DNA of 64,000 nt from Vanessa cardui (lineage: Eukaryota; Arthropoda; Insecta; Lepidoptera; Nymphalidae). The stretch is from the NCBI RefSeq assembly GCF_905220365.1, contig NC_061153.1, positions 9,444,001 through 9,508,000 on the forward strand, given 5' to 3'. The notes under the pieces are model-generated. The model was given only the letters and a program-made list of their open reading frames with translations, did no database searches and was not told the origin of the DNA. Positions within the stretch are counted from its first letter, which is position 1. Every line of letters starts with the position of its first letter. Shown one piece after another: positions 30,701 to 40,896 of this stretch. The position numbers and the translations under genes are program-made.

Positions 30701-31727
30701 CTGTGCGAGTGAGATATCTACATGAGATAGAAGCAACTAAACGGCAATTTTAATGTTAGAGAAAAAAAATTATATATAACAATAACAATGTAGACTTAAT
30801 GTTCCATCTCACTCTCAGTCTGAGCGTCACCTCTAGCGCTGAGCTGTCGTGCGTACTGCTCGTCCGCACTAAATAATTATAATTATCCTTTATTATAGGC
30901 ACAATTTGTAATTAAAAATAAAATAGCAACAATGACAAGTAATAGGAAAAAAAAAAAGAAAAACAGACATCGCAATGGTAAGTCAATATTTTTTGGATTA
31001 CATATGATAAGATCATAACTTCGGCTTTTCAGTTGTATTATATTACTCTGGTCCAAGTCCTTTACTTTTTATTTATTTATATTCTAGGCTCTCGAGTGTA
31101 AGTGATCAAAAACAATACTATACGGAGAATACTAATGTTAGACAGAAAGTTAACGCCAAGAAAATTTAAACCTGTGGAAGTATAATATTTAATATCCAAT
31201 ACAAAAAAAAAATAAATTGGAGTCGGAGATTGTGTTTAAAACTACAATAATAACAACAACCGGTCACCGAGCGCTGGCATGACTCATTCCAAGTGCTATC
31301 GGGCCGCAAACAGACAGGTAGGTAGATAAGCTATCATACCGGCATTCAGTTAACACGATTTTTAAGTTATCCAAATTTGCCTGTTTTATTTCGTCAAGCT
31401 AGTTATCCCCCAATACACACACGCACACCCACTTTTCGATTCTTTCATGCCGCGGCTTGATACAACAAAGCTATCGGTACAATTAAAGTGTCAACTTACT
31501 AAAGCCTACGCTAAAGATAAAATAAATAATTAATCGTATGAAATTAGGTTCTGACCTTGTAATTGAATCCGGGTATCAATGCGAGTCCCTTATTACGACC
31601 CGCTGACACATCGATGTCCCCCTCCGCGCTCTGACTATGAACAACTGAGTGTGAGTTAGGATCTGCGGTGAAATTAATAGAAATAACTACCGATTATTAA
31701 TTCTAAAAATATCTATAATATTTATTT
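30701..31727. other. Unassigned AT-rich region
   Basis: No gene, RNA or repeat that I can support. A GC-richer patch is at 30800-30870. Confidence 0.35.
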
Positions 31728-32310
31728 ATAATCTTGGAGCTAGAGACTCTCTTCGGGATGTTTTTAACAAAGTGGGAATACTCACTGTTGCGTCGCAATA
31801 TATTTACAAGAATATTATGTATATTCACAGTTACATTGATCACTTTGATAAAAATCAGTGATAATCATTGTATGTGCACTAGGAGTAAGGATAAGCTTAT
31901 AACGCCAAGTTTCTGACCAAAGTCAATAAGTCCTTCTTGGGGCAGGGTATCCGCTTCTATAATAAAATTCCGCAGACATTTTTAACTTTGCCGTTTAGTA
32001 AATTCAAATCGTTTGTAAAAAATAGATAGGTAGAAAAAGCATATTATTCAATACAAGATTTTATAGATGATAAAAAAGTGTGGAGCTGTTAACTTGCACG
32101 CAGGATATATTAATTTAAATAATTGTATTTAACTAACATGACATTGTATTTTTAAAAGTTAAAAAAGAGAAACTACTGAGTTTCTTGCCGGTTCTTCTCG
32201 GTAGAATCTACTTTCCGAACCGGTGGTAGCTTCACTTAATTGTAAACTGAAGATTCAAAAGTGCTTGTAAAAGCCTACTTGAATAAAGTTTATATTTTTT
32301 ATGTACGCAC
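31728..32310 (+). pseudogene. LINE RT C-terminus and 3' tail
   Basis: Plus-strand, in broken frames: DSLRDVFNKVGILTVASQYI, FLGQGIRFYNKIPQTFLTLP and KFKSFVKN, the C-terminal part of a CR1-like ORF2. The 3' tail follows (GTTCTTCTCGGTAGAATCTA, CCGGTGGTAGCTTCACTTAA, CTTGAATAAAGTTT). Same family as 24262-24898. 5' truncated. Confidence 0.7.
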
Positions 32311-32323
32311 GCACGCACGCACA
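32304..32323 (+). repeat. (ACGC)n microsatellite
   Basis: Four to five ACGC units at the end of the LINE tail, the usual place for a simple repeat seeded by a retroposon. Confidence 0.8.
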
Positions 32324-32821
32324 ATACGTGTACGAATATTTATAATTATATATTTTTTTTCATATAGCACTTTAGTATTATATTTTAATTAAACGTTTTA
32401 GAAACATAAAATCATAAAGTACCTTTATATAACATAATCATATTTGTCGGAGCGAAACCACGAATTTAATAAAAACACGTGTCCAGGAATGATTATTTTA
32501 ATAATAATAATAATTTAAAAGTGTTTGATTGTAAAATTAGTAACTTTTATTGAATTGTGAAACGTTAAATTAGTCTGAAATATTTTAATGTTTGTAAACA
32601 ACTGTTATCTTGTGTGAATAAGTCTACCCACCTATTTTTGTTAATTTTTAAATTGTTAAATCAAGCGCCCGCCGGTATAGACAGACTTGGTCGAGCCGTC
32701 GGAGCGATCGGACCGTCTCATATTGGAATAAATCAGAGAAGAATATTCCCTGAGTTTAATTTCAAACCTCCGAGGATGGATAAAGATCGAAACCCTGACA
32801 CTCGTGACGTCATGTTTTTTT

Positions 32822-32852
32822 AAAACGGGCTCGGACATGCTGCTCCGTTATC
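32822..32852 (+). repeat. Distant direct repeat, copy 1 (with 34303-34334)
   Basis: AAAACGGGCTCGGACATGCT followed by GCTCCGTTAT; the second copy differs at two positions (GAACATGCTTCTCCGTTAT). Spacing about 1.48 kb. Confidence 0.75.
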
Positions 32853-33894
32853 AGAAGCGGGATTGAAACAAGCTCCGATCTCTGCTACGTCCTCATCACA
32901 TCGGTTCCACATGTCACATAAGGATCGCTACAAGACAGAACCGTATTGCGAAGTGATAAGAAGATCTCTAAGCACTTCACACTAACTGCCTGGTACATCT
33001 ACGAGCAACTTCGGCGTAATGGGTCTATGTGGGAGGACCGGAGGCCACGGATCCAACAAATCATTCATCAGCTCAAAGGCCGACTAGTGCGGGAGTACCC
33101 ACTTCGTCAACACTTGAGGCGGCTACTTCCTACAATTAAGAACAATACGCTTCAAGGGCATCCTCATTTGCCATGCTGTTCTTATGTGTGGAACATCTTA
33201 ATTGAAAAATCAACAAGTGACCATGTGGATCACGGAGATCATGGATATCACGGGGAAATGAGACACTAAGAAAAACACGTCAGGAACCAGCCGAGCAAAT
33301 GGCCAAGTGAAGAAATATTACTACCCTCAAAAACGAATTAATAAAAATGAAGAACTATGAGACCGAACAGTGCATCTAGTATATGAAGTTGCACCACCCA
33401 CTTATTACACAAAGAAAATATTGCATACCACCCGAACTTCTTAAACCTGATCGACATTAATAAAGAGTCCACGTAACCACCATTACTTGATGTGATTAAT
33501 TAATTGTGTCTTTCGAGATTTACAGGTTTCATAAGAATAACGACAGTGAAGAAGGTGGTCGGCAGAGGGCGCTCGTGATCAGCTTCGTCGTGCACCGCAG
33601 CCGGGCGACCAAGAAACGCGACTGGTGCAGAGCGCGCACCGTCCCGCAGAATGGCCGTGACAGCGGGAGTTGTCATCCATATCACGAGCTGGTCAGTCAG
33701 TCCGAGTGGTCAACATCGACGAGAACTAATCATCGCATTAAAACTGTGAGGCAAAGTTTACTTATCTTATCTCTTTAAATCTAAAAAGAAAAAGCTTAAA
33801 ATCTAAAAAGAAAAAGAGATAAAAAAAAGAGCAATAACAAAAAAAATGTTTGAATATTAATTACCGTTGAGATTCCTCATGCAACCGTAACTAG

Positions 33895-34208
33895 CCATAT
33901 ATATACCGTAATCTGGAGAGTGACACCTCTGAGCTAACCACGTGTTACCCTCGAGCTACCCACGGATTCTTGATGTATCCACAGAGAACCATGAGATACC
34001 GTAGGGAGACCTTGTGGACCGTAGTAGACAAATCTACGAGAACCTTTAATAGCCTTGTATACACCGTAATCTGGAGAGTGATACCTCTGAGCTAACCACG
34101 TGTTACCCTTGAGCTACCCACGGATCCTTGATGTATCCACAAAGAACCATGAGATACCGTAGGGAGACCTTGTGGACCGTGGTAGATATGTATACACCAC
34201 AGATCTAC
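33895..34208 (+). repeat. Tandem repeat, two units of 158 bp
   Basis: ACCGTAATCTGGAGAGTGA at 33905 recurs at 34063. The units also share GAGCTAACCACGTGTTACCC, GAACCATGAGATACCGTAGG and GAGACCTTGTGGACCGT, with about 5-8 differences. No convincing coding frame in the units. Confidence 0.9.
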
Positions 34209-34302
34209 GAAATTTTAACAGTTATAATGACAGTTATGAGCATAGTATGCGTAAAATCTGCCCATATTTATTATAATAAAGGTGCATGAGAGATTTCTTT
34301 GT

Positions 34303-34334
34303 AAAAACGGGCTCGAACATGCTTCTCCGTTATA
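34303..34334 (+). repeat. Distant direct repeat, copy 2
   Basis: See 32822-32852. Confidence 0.75.
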
Positions 34335-34340
34335 TTATAT

Positions 34341-35356
34341 TTGATAGGGGAATTTAAGTGATTATAATAGTCTTAATCTCTGAATCTTAATCTCTTCTCA
34401 TTACTATAAAAAAAAATGTTTTTAATGAGAAATAATATAATTACTTGCATTCAAGTTTCTCTTATAATTTATACGAGCTATATATTTTCGACGACATCTT
34501 TAACGCAAACAACGGATTCTGTAAACAATGTAGAATGCACGAGTAAACTGTAATGCTGCGTTTACACTTGAGAATTTATGCAACTTAGTATTATACAACT
34601 TATAAGTAGAAAATTTATAAAATATAACATTATTACAACTTTTCATCCTGTGACGCTTTGCTAGTTAGCTCACAAGTTATCGTCATTCAACGATGTAGCG
34701 GTAGCGGCACGCTATGATGGCCGTTTTGACGTTTGCCCGCACATGAAGTTTCGTATTTAATAAATAATTTTATTTATTACATTTATTACATCAAAGAAGC
34801 AAATTGTTATTCTTTATTGTCAAACGTGACGTGCAGTTAGTCATAAAATTTATCGAATGTGATTTCTAAAGTACAAATTAATATTTGTACCCCTAATGGT
34901 ACCGCGAAGATTACTTTTTTTTTTGCGTAAACGTGTACGTCACACTCTCACACTCGACCTTGTAGTTAGTATGTAGTTATATTTGTGTTGACAGTAAATA
35001 TTTTATCTATTATTATATATTATTTTAAATATTATTTATTTTATTTTATTTATATAGGTTTATTGTAGAAAATGATAATAGAAATAATATTAGTATTCAG
35101 AACAGGCAACAGAACGTACCTACATCATTACATGGGAAAGACGAAAGAGGATTTCCGGTCATTAGAGTAACCTTCACCATTACAACTCAACTATGTTAGA
35201 TTCTGTAAGTGTATTTAGAAATCAGGTAGAAAAACGATATAATGATCAAAGTTCAAAATGTGAGCAGCGAATATGTACGAACCCGCGATTTTTATGTGTG
35301 GGAATCGTCCTGATTTGTAGGATGTTAACTCCACAGACCTGTTTGATAAAATGTTA
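34341..35356. other. Unassigned AT-rich region
   Basis: No supported feature. A 43-codon open stretch at 35069-35199 follows a possible splice acceptor (TTTATTGTAG), but no partner exon is recognised. Confidence 0.3.
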
Positions 35357-35634
35357 TTTTCAACCGACTTCAAAAAGGAGGAGGTTATCAATTCGTCTGT
35401 ATTTTTTTTTATGTGTATTACCTCATAACTTTTCACTGGGTGGACCGATTTTGATATTTTTTTTTGTTTGAAAGGTAGTGCTTCCCGTGGGGTCCCATTT
35501 TAATTTTATTTTTTTCCGATGATGGTATCCGTATGGAAACGATATAAGTTTTAAATTTGCATTATGTATAAGCGCAACAAATAGGTAATTAACTGAAAAT
35601 CACGTTAACCAATTTTGATGATTCTTTTTCAACC
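35357..35634 (+). mobile_element. LEP-A copy 4a, head only
   Basis: Head TTTTCAACCGACTTC through TTTTGATGATTCTTTTT, where a second LEP-A (copy 4b) begins. Confidence 0.75.
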
Positions 35635-36942
35635 GACTTCAAAAAGGAGGAGGTTATCAATTCGTCTGTTTTTTTTTATGTTTGTTACCTCATAACTTTT
35701 CACTGGGTGGACCGATTTTGATAATTTTTTTTGTTTGAAAGGTAGTGCTTGCCGTGGGGTCCCATTTTTTTTTTTTTTTTTTCCGATGATGGTATCCGTA
35801 TGAAAACGACATAAGTCTTAAATTTGCATAATGTATATGCGCGACAAATAGGTGAATAACTGAAAATCACGTCAACTAATTTTGATAATTCTTTTTTTAT
35901 TATAAAATATATACTTCAAGGGTAATTTGGTGAAAGTTTCGTAAGGTTCTGAGCATAGGATCCATGACAAAGTAACGGAACGGAGGGGAACGGAACAATT
36001 CTGAGGAGCACGTTAGCGATACACTGTCGAATCTTTTATTTATTGGTTATTTGAATATTTGAGTCACCTTCCGTAATGTGGTTATGTTTATGTAATTATC
36101 ATAGTCGAATATTATAATCAACTAGCTACCCACCCCGGCTTCGCACGGGTACAATACTGATACTAAATATACTACAGAATTTGTTTATATACGACATCAC
36201 ATCGCAAGCTTCTAAAATGATCAGTGTTTCTTTACTATATTGTTCATGTATTATATACGCAAACCTTCCCCTTGAATCACACTATCTGTCAAAAAAAACC
36301 GCATCAAAATCCGTTGCGTAGATTTAAAGATATAAGGACAGAGAAAGCGACTTTGTTTTATACTATGTAGTGACGGAACTCCTATACGGCTCACAGTTTG
36401 GGTGCGATATGGGGCAGAATTTCTTAATATCTTTAATCAAATTTTGTGTATGTGATGTGATGTCATATGATGTACGACATATATTAGCGCTTTTTCAAAG
36501 TTTTTTTTGCTGAGGTCGATTACAGCTCTTTCGAGGGATCCTTGTAGTTTACGCCACATGACGTATTAAATCCGCATTTTCGAAAGTCTATTTTTGCTTT
36601 ATTCGCAAGTTTCCTTTGAAATTGTCCTAAAAGTAGTTTCTGACTAATATAAACGGAACGCTTAATCTATCCATATTAAGAAAAAATAGTTACTCAACAT
36701 CAGCTTCACTTAAAATCAAAAAATAAATAAAAATTTTAACAAAAAGAAAAACCGACTTGAAACAAAACAGCATTTTAAAACAAATGAATATGCTCTAAAA
36801 AGTAATAAAAATAATTGCGTATTGAACATATTTTTTAGAGTCCTCCTAAGTAAAATGAAATGAAAAATATTAGACTACTTAAAAGTCGATTTACGATTAT
36901 ATAATGTAGTTATAATTATTGCTATATTTGGAGTCGGTGTCA
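35635..36942 (+). mobile_element. LEP-A copy 4b, inserted in copy 4a, tail truncated
   Basis: Complete head, Helitron segment (36122-36373) and left tail arm (about 36720-36942). It stops at GGAGTCGGTGTCA with neither loop nor right arm. Right flank is the RNase H-type LINE. Confidence 0.75.
36122..36373 (-). mobile_element. Helitron segment inside LEP-A copy 4b
   Basis: CTAGCTACCCACCCCGGCTT, CGCACGGGT ... CTATGTAGTGA, as in the other LEP-A copies. Confidence 0.65.
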
Positions 36943-37581
36943 AAACCATGCTATGAGAGTTATTGGAGGTTTTGTGAGAACGACCCCTAATCACGTCATG
37001 GAAAGTGAACTATGCTTACCTCCTTTGACTATACGTAGATAATATCTAGGTGGTAAATTTTGGTGTAAAGCAAAGTCTGTTGTATATAGCAACGTGATTT
37101 CCTTACTTTAGTCGAGATGGCCCAGTGGTTAGAACGCGTGCATCTTAACCGATGATTGCGGGTTCAAACCCAGGCAAGCACCGCTGATTCATGTGCTTAA
37201 TTTGTCTTTACAATTCATCTCGTGCTCAGCGGTGAAGGAAAACATCGTGAGGAAACCTGCATGTGACAAATTTCATAGAAATTGTGCCACATGTGTATCC
37301 CACCAACCCGCATTGGAACAGCGTGGTGGAATATGTTCCAAACCTTCTCCTCAAAGGGAGAGAAGGGCCTTTAGCCCAGCAGTGGGAATTTACAGGCTGT
37401 TGTTCTTGTTGTTGTTGATTTCCTTACTTGATAGATGTGTCGTTTATCACAAAGCAACATATTATAGTAGAAGGAAAATACCTTTATTGATTTCATTACA
37501 TTTTGAATTTAAAGACACTTCCATTCATTCGAGTTCACAGTTAGAATTTTTTTCCTTAAATAGAAAGAAAGAAACACTTTT
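36943..37581 (+). pseudogene. RNase H-type LINE ORF2 fragment (RT/RNase H connection)
   Basis: In broken frames: HAMRVIGGFVRTTPNHVMES, ELCLPPLTIRR and then, after the SINE at 37109-37416, YSRRKIPLLISLHFEF. It aligns with ALRVINGFIRSTPIHAMESE and LCIPPLHIRRQ in the LINE-A ORF2 at 55195-55290, so it is an older fragment of the same family. LINE-A itself begins right after it. Confidence 0.75.
37109..37416 (+). mobile_element. Full-length tRNA-headed SINE with 13-bp target duplication
   Basis: tRNA-like head with A-box GAGATGGCCCAGTGGTTAGA and B-box GCGGGTTCAAACCCAGGC, then the body GTGCTCAGCGGTGAAGGAAA, CGTGAGGAAACCTGCATGTG, CAGCAGTGGGAATTTACAGG and a TTG/TTC-repeat end. GATTTCCTTACTT precedes (37096-37108) and follows (37417-37429) it. 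It is transcribed by RNA polymerase III in this class and moved by LINE enzymes. Confidence 0.92.
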
Positions 37582-37929
37582 GACAGATGTCATTGAATTA
37601 AACGGATTTAATTTCTCGAGCGGTTAATTTTTAATTAATATTTGAGTGTATTTTATCTAGTAAATCATACTCAATTGATAAATATGAACGAAAAAAGTGA
37701 TGGTGAAGAATCTTATAAAAGTGGTTGCTATAAGAGTGATTCTGAAATAATTGAAGAGTGTGGAAACGAAATGTCATGTTATGTTAATGTCATCAAGACA
37801 AAGCGTTCAGAATGCAGGAGCGTAACGAAAAACGATGTCGGGGCATCAGCGAACAGAGTAGCGAAGACAGTTTTACAAAGGTAATGAAGACAAAACCTAA
37901 AAAGATAAATAGAAGAGAGACCCATATAA

Positions 37930-38332
37930 TGTTGAGTGTTAATAAATGTCACTTCTCACTGTTCACTTTAAGTACTTTTTCCAATAAAACAGTCCACACA
38001 AACTTCTATTACTTTTATTACACTATAATTATAGTTACAGCGTTTCTACTTAGTAAGCACTCCATGAACAAATTGAACTAAACTCCATCTAATTTGTAAT
38101 AACTTATATAACTTTTGATAATCCTCCCACCCAGAAAATAAGTTACTACTACCCTCACAATATTTGATAAACAAAATCTATATAATAACATTAATTAGTT
38201 TTATGATTGATTTTAATAAACATTTACCCACTTTAAGTATCTTAAATTATTTAATTAATATTTAACACAAGAATAATTATATTTATGCTGTATGCTTCAT
38301 GTTGGGACTGCAGTGACCGGATGTCGCTAACA
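37930..38332 (-). mobile_element. Probable solo LTR in LINE-A ORF1
   Basis: 403 bp with TGTT...AACA ends. On the minus strand it begins TGTTAGCGACATCCGGTCAC and ends with GTAATAAAAG (polyadenylation-like) and AACACTCAACA, the plan of an insect LTR. ORF1 coding sequence continues precisely across it (HIM|SKKT). No 4-5-bp target duplication; only ATG is shared. Assignment is tentative. Confidence 0.45.
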
Positions 38333-38822
38333 TGAGTAAAAAAACAAATAATGAAGGAAGACATGAAAATATGATAACCGAACAAAGCGAATCTGCCTAC
38401 GGTGTATGCATAACATCAATACAAGTTTTACCGAAACAGATGGCGTTAGCTAAACTGCTTTTTAACGAACAAATAAATAAAATCCTAAAAATTAAATATA
38501 AAAACCCATACGACCAACGAGAATAAACAATGTGCGCAGAAATTATTTACTTCAAAGAAACTTTTTTTTGGCGGTAGGTGCCAAAAAAGTGCACACTGTT
38601 AAAAAATCACTCTCCAAAATTTTCTTTATTTTTTGTTTAAAATCTATTTTAACAGTTTAAAAAAGTAACATTTTACATAAGTGACATATATAGGCTACTT
38701 TACATAAGTTATTGTGGTTCTCATGTCCTTAATTGCATAATAATTACACCTGTTGGCTCTACAAACTTTCCCAAGGAATTTTTGACACATCACAAATAAA
38801 ACATTATTTATACTTAAATACA

Positions 38823-39507
38823 ATGGCAAGAGTGGAAGATATACTGGAAGTTCATAAAAACATAGCAGAATCGCTTGGTAATAGGATGGCAGAATTCGAA
38901 AAACAGCTGAAATCCACAAGTAGCACTGAAGGTAATAGGAACAGTCTTGATAAACTTGCAAGTGAGTTTAAAGAGTTTAAGGCCTCAGTGTGGAACATCC
39001 TGGACCTCCTAAGGACACTTGTCACTAATTTATCTTCACAAATTGATGACATCGACAACACTTCTAGAAGAAATGCTCTGCTGTTCGGTGGTATTCAGGA
39101 GGCTGAAGGTGAGAACTTGGTTTCAACTGTCCTTGGAACAATTCAAGTGTTGATGGGCATCCCTGATATTCAACCAGGTGTGATCCAGTACTGCCATCGT
39201 ATAGGAAGCAAGTCTGAGAAGGCTCCTCGACCTATTGTTGTTCGATTTAATGACTTAAAAGTTAAGTCTCATTTGGAGTAATAAAAAGAAATTGAAATCA
39301 TCTCCAGTTGTGCTGAGTGAATTCTTGACTAAGGTTCGTCAATCTCTCTTCACAAAAGCAAGAGAAAGATTTGGCATAACTAACACCTGGACCCTCAATG
39401 GAAACATATATATCAAATTGCCAAATAACGAACGCAGGCGTGTCACAACTCAGGAAGATTTCGATGAATGCCTGAAGATGTTCCCCTGTCCATCGCCTTC
39501 AACATAG
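38823..39507 (+). pseudogene. L2/CR1-type LINE ORF1 with one frameshift
   Basis: Start at MARVEDILEV. Coiled coil (residues about 5-80: KNIAESLGNRMAEFEKQLK, LVTNLSSQIDDID), then an L1-ORF1p-like RNA-binding domain (RRNALLFGGIQEAE ... QYCHRIGSKSEKAPRPIVV). One lost base near 39273 produces SHLE and a stop at 39279. The other frame carries on with the C-terminal domain (LSEFLTKVRQSLFTKARERF, ITNTWTLNGNIYIKL) to a stop at 39507. Known role: RNA chaperone of the LINE RNP. The paralogue at 14577-16095 has the same domain order. Confidence 0.85.
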
Positions 39508-40896
39508 TCCGTTGACAAGCCTGCCAGCTCTGTGCTGCCTCGAGTCAGCCCTGCAGCTCTTCCTGACGCCAGCAAAAGGCCACTTACGTGACGAAATTTG
39601 GTCAAGAAGCAATAGTATGTTGTTATCCCATGTATTCTATATCTTGTTTTGGTTTTACTTTCATTTATTTTACTTATAATCATCCCATAGTACATACTGA
39701 AGTCCCTCTATTCTTTCGATAATAGTTCGTATTATTTGCGATTAATATGCATATGTGTGAAATTTATTTAAAAACTACACAATGCTTATCTTAAGTTACA
39801 GTTCACTTACACTTACTTAATTGTTTTTTACCATCACAATGATATTTATGTTGTCCCATAATGGTCACTTCTTGTGGGTAATTATGATACTATATTTTCT
39901 TTTCTTTTAATTATTAGTGTACCCGTAGCAATTACAATATTTTTATTCTTTATCCAAGTTACATGTTAATAGCGGGTATATTTGTTTATCAATTCCATAC
40001 TGTTGACACTTGACAAGTTGACACCTGAGGCGCGTTTTGAAGACTATTATATATAGTCAATCGCTAGTGACTTGGATGATTGTGTTTTGGCACACTTTTT
40101 TTTTATGTCTAATATATAGAGGAAGGTCGATATATTAGAGATACTGCAGGTAATATGGAATAGATCGATATCTAGAAAATTAAAAATTATTTAACGCATT
40201 TTTGGTCGATCTATACTGTTTTTTTTTTAAAGATATTCGCAAAAAAACAAACATGTATTCCAAATGTGCCGCACTTACTCTATATATATAGATAACAAAC
40301 TTTATTAGAAGTGTTTCTTTCTACATTTTTTATTTTATATTAGATACATGTTTCTCAACCTGTATTCGTTAGCTACATTTAAATGGATAAAATCACTTTT
40401 TTTTATATAGTCATGTCATTATGGTAAACGATTGTATTTTAACTTTCATGTGCTTGATAGATTTTTTTTTTCTTTTTAATATCTACTTTTACCTTTATTA
40501 CGAAATTTTTATTTACAAAGTTTTATTTACATCTGTTTCTTTTTATCATTATTAATCAACTATTATTATTAGTAATCCATTTTAACTTTTGTATTTTTTG
40601 GGATGAGCAAACTTTTTTTTGTAATTCATTTAGGTACATGGTTTCTAGACCTTAACATGCATTGTATTTTTTTTTTGCTTATGTAATTTAGTATTTCTTT
40701 TTAGTTACGTATTTTAAGTGAATTGTTGTGAGCCAACAGAATGTGTATGATTAGTCTAGTCAATTTACTTGATTTATTTTAGTTTTTTTAATTCTTTGAT
40801 TTCGTATAATTATATTAAAATATTTGTTATATATAAATATATTATTGTATAAATATATATTTTATTTAGTATATTATATTTTTTCGTATATGCATT
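39508..40896 (+). other. Spacer between ORF1 and ORF2 of the L2/CR1-type LINE
   Basis: 1.39 kb, very AT-rich, many T-runs, no frame. Unusually long for a LINE spacer; an insertion or deletion inside cannot be excluded. Nothing else seen. Confidence 0.5.

Larger units (their letters stand above)
32324..34340. other. Unassigned region, possible non-autonomous retroelement
   Basis: No recognised protein. A short frame at 32614-32823 (IGINQRRIFPEFNFKPPRMD) is not like anything I know. A TGACGTCA palindrome (CRE-like) lies at 32805-32812. An about 30-bp sequence, AAAACGGGCTCGGACATGCT, at 32822 recurs with few changes at 34303, and a 158-bp tandem repeat lies between. Base composition is less AT-rich than the surroundings (32650-33750). 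It could be the remains of an LTR-type element, but neither primer site nor gag/pol is visible. Confidence 0.3.

Noticed and set aside
32805..32812. CRE (TGACGTCA) as a regulatory site
   Set aside because: An 8-bp palindrome can occur by chance in 64 kb and no promoter or gene follows it.
33880..34210. CRISPR-like array
   Set aside because: Only two 158-bp units in tandem, no short repeat/spacer pattern; the window is eukaryotic.
35069..35199. Terminal exon after acceptor TTTATTGTAG
   Set aside because: 43 codons open and a weak acceptor, but no partner exon, no recognised domain, and the surroundings are repeats.
37109..37185. tRNA gene
   Set aside because: The A-box and B-box are present, but the sequence is the head of a 308-bp SINE with a 13-bp target duplication; the same head is seen at 12185-12258. 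Not a functional tRNA gene.
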